Below, piece after piece: positions 1 through 5,270 of a stretch of DNA of 7,120 nt. A model generated the notes under the pieces. The model saw nothing but the letters and a program-made list of their open reading frames with translations. It was not told where the DNA came from and searched no databases. Made by a program: the position numbers and the translations under genes. Each line of letters starts with the position of its first letter. Positions within the stretch are counted from its first letter, which is position 1. The stretch lies in contig DAHVAB010000126.1 in NCBI GenBank assembly GCA_027314825.1, forward strand, positions 1 to 7,120. Reading direction: 5' to 3'. The DNA is from Solirubrobacterales bacterium (lineage in GTDB: Bacteria; Actinomycetota; Thermoleophilia; Solirubrobacterales; Solirubrobacteraceae).

Positions 1-997
1 TGCAGACGAGGATCGACGGGGTCTCCCCCGCCCCGATCTCCTCCAGCGTGCGCGCTACGGCGGCGCGCATCCGCTGCATCTGCTCCTCCTCCGCGGAGGC
101 GTCGAGGACGTGCAGGAGCAGGTCGGCGCGCACGGTCTCCTCCAGCGTGGCGCCGAACGCGTCGACCAGCTGGTGGGGGAGCTTTGAGATGAAGCCGACC
201 GTGTCGGTGAGCAGGTGGCGGCGGCCGTCGAGGCGGATCGTGCGGATCGTCGGGTCGAGGGTGTGGAAGAGGCGGTCGCCGACGGAGGCGTGGAGGATCG
301 GCGCGTCCCCGGGGCCGGCGGCGGCCGCGCCCTCGCCGAAGGCCGCGGTGAGCGCGTTGAGAAGCGTCGACTTGCCGACGTTGGTGTAGCCGACGAGCGC
401 GATCTGCGGCAGTGCGGCCCGCTCGCGCTCGGCGCGCATCGTGGCGCGGGAGCCCTTGACGTGCTCAAGGCGCCGGCGCAGCGTGGAGATTCGGTCGCGG
501 GCGAGGCGGCGGTCGGTCTCGATCTGGCTCTCGCCGGGGCCTCTGGTGCCGATCCCGCCGCCGAGCCGCTCCAGGTGGCTCCACAGCCCTCGCATCCGGG
601 CGAGGTTGTATTCGAGCTGGGCCAGCTCGACCTGAAGCTTGCCCTCGGCGCTGGAGGCGTGGGCGGCGAAGATGTCGAGGATGACGGTGGTGCGGTCGAC
701 GACCGGGAGGCCCAGCTCCCGCTCGAGGTTGCGCTCCTGGCGCGGGCTCAGCTCGTCGTCGCAGGCGATCAGGTTCGCGTCGCAGGCGCGCGCCGCCTCC
801 TTGGCCTCCGCCAGCTTGCCGGGGCCGAGGTAGCTGTTCGGGTGCGGCTGCTCACGATGCTGGATCAGCTCGCCGGCGACGGCGACGCCCGCGGTGGCGA
901 GCAGCTCGCCGAGCTCCTGCAGGCCCTCCCCTTCGCCGGCCGGCAGCGCAGCGATGCACAGTGCTCGCTGGCGTGCGCGTGGCGTCGGCCCGGTCAT
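1..997 (-). CDS. hflX: GTPase HflX, ribosome-splitting factor (C-terminus beyond window edge)
   Basis: HflX binds the large ribosomal subunit and splits stalled or idle 70S ribosomes using GTP; it acts in the cytoplasm, typically under stress. The 332 visible codons show the family layout. An N-terminal nucleotide-binding-like domain (about 1-110) carries GPGK (58-61) and DELSPRQERNLE (81-92). A helical linker carries EGKLQVELAQL (118-128) and GGIGTRGPGESQIETDRR (147-164). The G domain starts near 197 with P-loop GYTNVGKS (203-210), switch I TLDPT (246-250) and G3 DTVGF (265-269). The G4 NKxD motif and the C-terminal domain lie off the left edge. An in-frame TGA immediately precedes the ATG, so the gene cannot start further upstream. 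TAAGG lies 11 nt before the ATG and GAGGTGA abuts it. An Ala/Gly/Pro-rich insertion (about 220-236) lies between the P-loop and switch I. It is the last gene of the leftward series, 152 bp after the collagen-like gene. Confidence 0.96.
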   Translation of the reverse strand, partial: MTGPTPRARQRALCIAALPAGEGEGLQELGELLATAGVAVAGELIQHREQPHPNSYLGPGKLAEAKEAARACDANLIACDDELSPRQERNLERELGLPVVDRTTVILDIFAAHASSAEGKLQVELAQLEYNLARMRGLWSHLERLGGGIGTRGPGESQIETDRRLARDRISTLRRRLEHVKGSRATMRAERERAALPQIALVGYTNVGKSTLLNALTAAFGEGAAAAGPGDAPILHASVGDRLFHTLDPTIRTIRLDGRRHLLTDTVGFISKLPHQLVDAFGATLEETVRADLLLHVLDASAEEEQMQRMRAAVARTLEEIGAGETPSILVC

Positions 998-1149
998 TCA
1001 CCTCACACCTTAGAGCGCTCAGCGGCGTCTCAGCGTCTATCGCAGACGCTCGCCCGCCGCACTCACGAGGACCGGTCGTCCGCGGGCCTGCGCCCCGGCC
1101 GGCACGCCGGTCGATGCTCGCCGGCGGGGCTCAAGGGCGCCGCCCCGGA
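998..1149 (-). other. Intergenic leader between the collagen-like gene and hflX, with hairpins
   Basis: This 152-bp spacer follows the collagen-like stop codon and precedes hflX. Three symmetric elements are visible. A GGGGC/GCCCC pair with an 11-nt loop lies just after the collagen-like stop (about 1121-1147) and could contribute to termination, though no T-run follows. A perfect 7-bp stem with a 5-nt loop lies at 1032-1050. The 8-bp palindrome GAGCGCTC is at 1013-1020. I could not identify a convincing -35/-10 pair, so the hflX promoter, if one lies here, is not located. Confidence 0.5.
1032..1050 (-). promoter_or_regulatory. Perfect stem-loop in the hflX 5' region
   Basis: AGCGTCT and AGACGCT are exact reverse complements separated by five bases, 34 bp upstream of the hflX ATG. 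It may be a 5' leader structure of hflX or a late terminator for the preceding collagen-like transcript. No U-tract follows on the minus strand, so a classical intrinsic terminator is not clearly supported. The base pairing is seen; any role is inference. Confidence 0.35.
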
Positions 1150-2997
1150 TCAGCGGATCACGATCGTGTGCTTGAAATACCTGTGATCGCGCTTGACGAG
1201 GAGCGTGTAGCGTCCGCGCGCAAGCCTCCTGCGCGGCCGGAGCAGCAGGCGCGCACGGCGCGCATGGCCGATCAGGAATCCCGTCGCGTAGAGGCGCCTG
1301 CCGCGCAGCAGCTTCGCGGCCAGCTTTTTGCCGCGACCGCCCAGTCTGAAGGGGGCCGCGCCCACCCTCACCTCGCAGGCCTGCCGCGCGTGCGCCCTGC
1401 CGTGGCGGGCGTGCGTGGTGCAGTCCACGAGCTCCACCCTGCCGGCGCGTCCGCGCGGGCCGGCTGGTCCCCTCGCGCCGGGAGATCCGGCAGGGCCACT
1501 CGCGCCGGGGGCTCCCGCAGGGCCACTCGCGCCGGGGGCTCCCGCTGGGCCACTCGCGCCGGGGGCTCCCGCTGGTCCCCTCAACCCGGACGCCCCCGCA
1601 GGCCCCGTCGCGCCGACATGCCCGGTTGCGCCATCCGGCCCGGCGGGCCCTGTGGCACCGCTTGCGCCTGCCGCTCCGCTCGGACCCTGCGCGCCCTGAG
1701 GCCCGCTCGGACCCGGTGGGCCGACGGGACCGCTGGGGCCGGCAGGCCCGGTCGCGCCTGCCGGCAGCGAGCCGCCTTCGCCGGCGAGAGCGACCGTCGC
1801 AGCGCCGCCCGGAGCGTCGCTGGTGAGCATCAGGGTCGCGGTGCGGGTTCCGCCCGCCAGCGGTGCGAACCGCACCTGCATCTCACAGCTTTCGCCCGCG
1901 TGGATGCTCCCCCAGCAGGTTGAGGATCCGATCAGGAAGTCTTCGGGATCTTCGCCGGTGAAGCTCGCGCCCGCGATCTGGAGCGGCCCTTCGCCGGAGT
2001 CCGTCACCTTCACCGTCTGCGGCGCGCTCACGGTGCTCAGCGGCTGGGCGCCGGCGAACGTGAGCGAGCTCACGCCGAGCACGACCGCCGGCGGCGGGAC
2101 GTAGGTGATCGTGACTTCGCCGTCGCCGGCCCGGACACCCGGCACGACGCTCGCCAGGGTTGCCGGCGCAACGTAGCTGGAGCCGCCGCCCCCGCCTCCG
2201 CCGCCGCCCGCGGTGTTGGCGGCGGCGCCGCCCCCGCCTCCGCCGTAGTAGCCGCCCCCGCCCCCGCCTCCGCTACCGCCGGTTCCGAATGCGCCTGCGC
2301 CGCCGATTCCGGCTGTGCCGTTCGCGCCAGCGGTTGCGAAGCTGCCACCGGCGCCACCCGAGGACTGAGTCCCGCCGCCACCGCCCATTCCGCCTTCGAC
2401 GCCGAGGCCGTCCTTGCCGGCTTCTCCCGTTATGCCGGCGTTGCCGCCCGCTCCTCCAACTTCGCTCGGCGACGCGAACACGCCGCCGTAGCCTGCCCCT
2501 CCTCCTCCACCCGCCACCAGCAGCGGTACGCCGGGTTCGGAGACGCCTGATGCGCCGCCGCCGCCGCCCGACCCGTTCGACGCTCCGTGCGGCACTCCAT
2601 CTGCCCCGCCGTTGTAGCCGCCGATGTAGCCGAGCCCTGCGCCGCCGACTTCGACTGCGAGCGCGACGCCCGGCGTCACCTCCACCGTCGCCGCGATCTG
2701 GGCTCCATATCCGCCGCGTGACACTGTGCCGAAGTAGTCGACTTCGGCGCCCTGCGCGCCATCCACGACGAACGTGGCGCTCGTGACCCCTGATGGCACC
2801 GTCCATTGCGCAGCCGCGCCCGTGTAGGGATAGGTGACCGTGCATCGTTCCTTCGCACAGGCCGGCGCCGGTTCGGAGGCCGCGGCGGCCGACGGCGCAC
2901 ACGCCAGGATGGCCAGGCCCGCGGCGAGCGGCGCGCCGAGCATGCGGGCTGGATGCCGCGCGGTACGGCGAAGGAGAGAGTCTGCGGCGGCGTGCAT
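1150..2997 (-). CDS. Secreted glycine-rich, collagen-like surface protein with basic C-terminal domain
   Basis: Probably a 615-residue exported envelope protein; exact function unknown. From the ATG at 2997, an Arg-rich n-region and hydrophobic core (about 21-40) form a signal peptide ending near PSAAAAS. ILAC at 30-33 also fits a lipobox, so a lipoprotein is possible. Residues about 50-300 form a glycine-rich domain resembling the ALK/LTK glycine-rich fold, with LLVAGGGGGAG, Gly runs at 243-249, 252-257 and 264-272, and a closing SSYV. Residues about 304-409 look like a choice-of-anchor-D/ASH Ig-like domain. Residues 414-521 are 36 uninterrupted Gly-X-Y triplets. The last 94 residues are about a quarter Arg/Lys, contain Cys526 and Cys541, and end in a GRYTLLVKRDHR-type segment like those seen in Thermoleophilia surface proteins. 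No LPXTG is present. A TTG two codons upstream (3003) is an alternative start; GGAGG lies 10 nt before the ATG but only 4 nt before the TTG, so the ATG is preferred. Confidence 0.88.
   Translation of the reverse strand: MHAAADSLLRRTARHPARMLGAPLAAGLAILACAPSAAAASEPAPACAKERCTVTYPYTGAAAQWTVPSGVTSATFVVDGAQGAEVDYFGTVSRGGYGAQIAATVEVTPGVALAVEVGGAGLGYIGGYNGGADGVPHGASNGSGGGGGASGVSEPGVPLLVAGGGGGAGYGGVFASPSEVGGAGGNAGITGEAGKDGLGVEGGMGGGGGTQSSGGAGGSFATAGANGTAGIGGAGAFGTGGSGGGGGGGYYGGGGGGAAANTAGGGGGGGGGSSYVAPATLASVVPGVRAGDGEVTITYVPPPAVVLGVSSLTFAGAQPLSTVSAPQTVKVTDSGEGPLQIAGASFTGEDPEDFLIGSSTCWGSIHAGESCEMQVRFAPLAGGTRTATLMLTSDAPGGAATVALAGEGGSLPAGATGPAGPSGPVGPPGPSGPQGAQGPSGAAGASGATGPAGPDGATGHVGATGPAGASGLRGPAGAPGASGPAGAPGASGPAGAPGASGPAGSPGARGPAGPRGRAGRVELVDCTTHARHGRAHARQACEVRVGAAPFRLGGRGKKLAAKLLRGRRLYATGFLIGHARRARLLLRPRRRLARGRYTLLVKRDHRYFKHTIVIR
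1435..1758 (-). repeat. Collagen-like Gly-X-Y coding repeat, 36 triplets
   Basis: Every third codon is glycine for 36 consecutive triplets with no interruption. X is often Pro or Ala and Y is often Ala, Ser, Thr or Pro. The composition is typical of bacterial collagen-like proteins, which form triple helices without hydroxyproline. Basic residues (GLR, GAR, GPR, GRA, GRV) are concentrated toward the C-terminal end, next to the basic domain. Confidence 0.92.
1466..1573 (-). repeat. 27-bp tandem repeat inside the collagen-like region
   Basis: Three near-identical 27-bp units occupy 1493-1519, 1520-1546 and 1547-1573 and differ only at the last base of the unit as read on the plus strand. A more diverged fourth unit lies at 1466-1492. 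Each unit encodes nine residues, GPAGAPGAS, in frame, so unit gain or loss would preserve both the reading frame and the collagen periodicity. Confidence 0.93.
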
Positions 2998-3007
2998 CTT
3001 CAAGCGA

Positions 3008-3012
3008 CCTCC
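3008..3012 (-). promoter_or_regulatory. Ribosome binding site of the collagen-like gene
   Basis: The minus strand reads GGAGG here. The spacer is 10 nt to the ATG at 2997 and 4 nt to the in-frame TTG at 3003. The longer spacing favours ATG as the initiator, but the TTG cannot be excluded. Confidence 0.65.
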
Positions 3013-3050
3013 ATGTCTGGGCTGGTGCGCGGCGCCGGCAAGCTTATTCC

Positions 3051-3172
3051 TGTCTGCGGCGGCAGACGCCGCCGAGCGCTGGAGCGCCGCCAGGCGCTTG
3101 ACCGCCTCCTCTGTCTGCGGCGGCAGACGCCGCGGAGCGCTAGAGCGCCGCCAGGCGCTTGACCGCCTCTCG
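3051..3172 (-). repeat. 61-bp tandem duplication spanning the dapL 3' end and its downstream hairpin
   Basis: Copy A (3051-3111) and copy B (3112-3172) are head-to-tail direct repeats. They differ at two positions over the first 57 bases and then diverge at the last few. Copy B is the functional one: it holds the last dapL codons, the TAG stop and the hairpin. Copy A repeats the same coding tail but has CAG in place of TAG, followed by a second copy of the hairpin. The 61-bp unit is not a multiple of three, so copy A is out of frame with dapL. Confidence 0.93.
3113..3128 (-). terminator. Possible dapL terminator hairpin (duplicated at 3052-3067)
   Basis: GTCTGC and GCAGAC form a perfect 6-bp stem with a 4-nt loop, 11 bp after the dapL stop. 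The same hairpin recurs at 3052-3067 in the tandem copy. No T-run follows, which is common for structures in very GC-rich actinobacteria, so termination efficiency cannot be judged. In copy A an alternative 7-bp all-GC stem (CGGCGGC/GCCGCCG around AGAC, 3057-3074) is mutually exclusive with it; a base change in copy B shortens that alternative to 5 bp. These could also act as attenuators ahead of the collagen-like gene. Confidence 0.4.
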
Positions 3173-4300
3173 CAGGCGGTGGTCCGGCGTGGTGAGCGAG
3201 ATCCGGAACCAGCCTTCGCCGCTGGGGCCGTAGGCGCTGCCGGGGCTGATCACGACGGCGGCCTGATCCAGGACGTGCTCGCAGTAGGCGGCCGAGCTCT
3301 GGAAGCCGGCGGGGATCGGCGCCCAGACGTAGATGGTGCCGTGCGGCGGGCGCACCTCGATGCCGATCTCAGAGAGCGCGGCGCAGACCAGGTCGCGGCG
3401 GATCCGGTAGAGCTCGTTCATCGAGGCGACCTCGGCGTCGCAGTCCGGGGAGAGCGCCGCGACGCCCGCGAGCTGGACCGCCTCGAAGAGGCCCGAGTCG
3501 ATGTTGGTCTTCAATCGCCAGAAGGTCTCGACCGCCTCCGCGTTGCCGAGCACCGCCGCACAGCGCCAGCCGGTCATGTTGTAGCCCTTCGACAGCGAGA
3601 AGACCTCGATGCCCACCTCCTTGGCGCCGGGCGTGGCCAGGAACGATGGCGCCCTGTAGCCGTCGTAGGTGGTCTCTGAGTAGGCGTTGTCGTGGACGAC
3701 GAGGATGTCGTTGGCGGCCGCGAACTCGATCACCCGCTCGAAGAAGCCGTCGGGGACGACGGCGCCGGTCGGGTTGTTCGGGTAGTTGATGTACATGAGC
3801 TTCGCCCGCGCGCGATCGGCCGCGGAGATCGCGTCGAGGTCGGGGGTGAAGCCGAGCTCCGCCAGCAGCGGCATCACCACCGCGTCCGCGCCGGCGAGCA
3901 GCGGCCCCGCTGTGTATACGGGGTAGCCGGGGTCGGAGGCCAGAGCGGCGTCGCCCGGGTTCAGGAAGGCCAGGTTGAGGTTGAAGATCGCCTCCTTGGC
4001 GCCGATCGCGGGGATCACCTCCGTCTCCGGGTCGATCTGCACGTCGAAGCGGCGCTCGTAGAAGTCGCTGAGCGCGGATCGGAAGTCGTGGCGGCCGCGG
4101 TTGCTCGGATAGGTGTGGGTCTCCGCCTCGGTGACGGCCTCCTGCATCGCCTCGACGATCAGGGCCGGTGTCGGGCGGTCCGGGTCGCCGATGCCGAGGC
4201 TGATCACGTCGACGCCTTCGGCCTTCTTGGCCGCGATCTTGCGCTCCAGCTCCGCGAAGAGGTACGGCGGTATCCGGCTCAGGCGCTCACTCGGTCTCAT
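3140..4300 (-). CDS. dapL: LL-diaminopimelate aminotransferase (class I/II PLP aminotransferase)
   Basis: Probable DapL: it transfers an amino group from glutamate to tetrahydrodipicolinate, giving LL-diaminopimelate in one step for lysine and peptidoglycan synthesis. The 386-residue length is normal for DapL-type fold-I aminotransferases. The N-terminus (RIPPYLFAEL, then DVISLGIGDPD at 31-41) is typical of the DapL/aspartate aminotransferase branch. Other visible elements are YPNNPTG (173-179), cofactor-binding Asp204 and Tyr207 in HDNAYSE, the PLP lysine Lys238 in SLSKGYNMTGWR, phosphate-binding Arg246, and carboxylate-binding Arg366 in WFRISL. The ATG lies within the end of dapF (14-bp overlap), with AAGGAG 4 nt upstream, so coupled translation is likely. 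The adjacent dapF-family gene favours DapL over a generic aminotransferase; substrate cannot be proven from motifs. Its last codons, the stop and the following hairpin are tandemly duplicated downstream. Confidence 0.9.
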   Translation of the reverse strand: MRPSERLSRIPPYLFAELERKIAAKKAEGVDVISLGIGDPDRPTPALIVEAMQEAVTEAETHTYPSNRGRHDFRSALSDFYERRFDVQIDPETEVIPAIGAKEAIFNLNLAFLNPGDAALASDPGYPVYTAGPLLAGADAVVMPLLAELGFTPDLDAISAADRARAKLMYINYPNNPTGAVVPDGFFERVIEFAAANDILVVHDNAYSETTYDGYRAPSFLATPGAKEVGIEVFSLSKGYNMTGWRCAAVLGNAEAVETFWRLKTNIDSGLFEAVQLAGVAALSPDCDAEVASMNELYRIRRDLVCAALSEIGIEVRPPHGTIYVWAPIPAGFQSSAAYCEHVLDQAAVVISPGSAYGPSGEGWFRISLTTPDHRLREAVKRLAAL

Positions 4301-5231
4301 GCAGCTCCTTGATGAACTCGTCGCTCATGCGGCCGGAGAAGACCGGCCGCGCCCATCCTGTCAGGTGGACTCGCAGATCGTCGTCCACCTCCACCGTCAG
4401 AGTCCCGCCTTCCAGCTCAACCTCCACGGCGCCGGTGCCCGCCCCCCCCTTATCGTCTCCCACGGCCGCCGCCGCGTCCCGGCGCCCGCCGGCCGATCCG
4501 GTGGCGCCCGCGTGCGTCGCGAGCAGGTATGCGATCGCCGCCCCGCTCGCGCCGGTCCCGGAGGAGAGCGTCTCCCCCACGCCCCGCTCGAAGATCCGAG
4601 CGCGGATGCGTGCCGGCGCCTGCGGGCCGGCGGCGGAGAGCTCGGTGTAGAAGGAGACGTTCGTGCGGTTGGGAAAGAGCTCGTGGCCTTCGATCGGCGG
4701 GCCGAGCGCGGCAAGGTCGAGCGCTTCGAGCTCCTGCAGGCCGGCGAGCGCGATCGCGCACTGCGGGTTGCCGATGGCTATGTGCTGGAAGCTCCAGCTG
4801 CGCCCGCCCGCGGTGAGCTGTCCGTGCCCGTCGGGGGCGCCGGAGGGGTAGTTGGCCGATGCGAGGGCGGCGATGCCCATGTCCACGCGGCAGGTGTCTG
4901 GCCCTGTGATCTGTGGGGTGATGGGGCCGGCGTCGGTTGAGATGGTGAACGTGTCGCGGTCGGTCCATCCGCGTTGGCGCAGGTAGAGGATCGCCTCCCG
5001 GGCGCCGTTGCCGGAGAGCTCCGCGCGGGAGCCGTCCGGGTTGTAGATCTGGAGCGTCGCGACCGTCTGGTCGTCCTCGGCGGGGCCGAGCAGCAGGACC
5101 CCGTCGGCGCCGGCGCCGAAGTGGCCCTCGCAGATCAGCCGGATCCGCGCCGGGGTGAGCGTGAAGGGCAGCTCGGAGCGCTCCACGATCAGGTAGTCGT
5201 TGCCGAGCGCCTGCCACTTCTCGAAGTTCAT
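4287..5231 (-). CDS. dapF: Diaminopimelate epimerase family protein with Ser at both catalytic Cys positions
   Basis: DapF interconverts LL- and meso-diaminopimelate through a two-cysteine, cofactor-free mechanism. The 314-residue product keeps the family framework: ALGNDY with Asn11 and Asp12, YNPDGS with Asn64, GNPQC (154-158), FPNRTN (186-191), Glu215-Arg216 and GVGET (217-221). However, the usual E-M-C-G-N-G is ELSGNG, giving Ser73, and the usual ET-x-x-C-G-T/S-G is ETLSSGTG, giving Ser224. Both active-site Cys are therefore Ser, and the Cys usual after GNGAR is Glu79. A Gly/Ala/Asp-rich insertion (about 240-268) precedes the last strands, and a short tail (about 300-314) follows. It begins 39 bp after the miaA stop with no clear Shine-Dalgarno and ends 14 bp inside dapL. 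The context says diaminopimelate metabolism, and the retained binding residues argue against a decayed gene. Whether it epimerises, does so slowly, or has another role cannot be settled from the sequence. Confidence 0.88.
   Translation of the reverse strand: MNFEKWQALGNDYLIVERSELPFTLTPARIRLICEGHFGAGADGVLLLGPAEDDQTVATLQIYNPDGSRAELSGNGAREAILYLRQRGWTDRDTFTISTDAGPITPQITGPDTCRVDMGIAALASANYPSGAPDGHGQLTAGGRSWSFQHIAIGNPQCAIALAGLQELEALDLAALGPPIEGHELFPNRTNVSFYTELSAAGPQAPARIRARIFERGVGETLSSGTGASGAAIAYLLATHAGATGSAGGRRDAAAAVGDDKGGAGTGAVEVELEGGTLTVEVDDDLRVHLTGWARPVFSGRMSDEFIKELHETE
4305..4310 (-). promoter_or_regulatory. Ribosome binding site of dapL inside the dapF 3' end
   Basis: The minus strand reads AAGGAG 4 nt upstream of the dapL ATG, inside the dapF-like coding region. 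A strong Shine-Dalgarno together with the 14-bp overlap fixes the dapL start and suggests translational coupling. Confidence 0.75.
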
Positions 5232-5270
5232 CGGGCGCGAAAGTCTATTGCCGCGGCGCGGTCGCCCGGC

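Noticed and set aside
215..1186. Rightward 323-codon open frame across hflX
   Set aside because: It is antisense to unmistakable HflX motifs and has low-complexity Arg/Ala/Gly composition with no recognisable domain.
1461..1573. Possible CRISPR-like array
   Set aside because: The 27-bp units are contiguous without spacers and encode in-frame Gly-X-Y triplets.
961..1923. Rightward 320-codon frame with repeated TRAGGSR-like peptides
   Set aside because: The repeats are the complementary-strand reading of the collagen 27-bp units, not an independent repeat protein.
2160..2786. Arg-rich frames on both strands across the polyglycine region
   Set aside because: They are out-of-frame readings of GGC/CCG-rich codons. 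The composition is extreme and no start or family signal supports them.
3025..3050. GGAAT-type -35 element for an ECF sigma promoter upstream of the collagen-like gene
   Set aside because: GGAATAA is present on the minus strand but no matching -10 lies at a suitable distance.
3051..3172. Target-site duplication or mobile-element end
   Set aside because: The two copies are directly adjacent with nothing inserted between them and no transposase nearby, so simple tandem duplication fits better.
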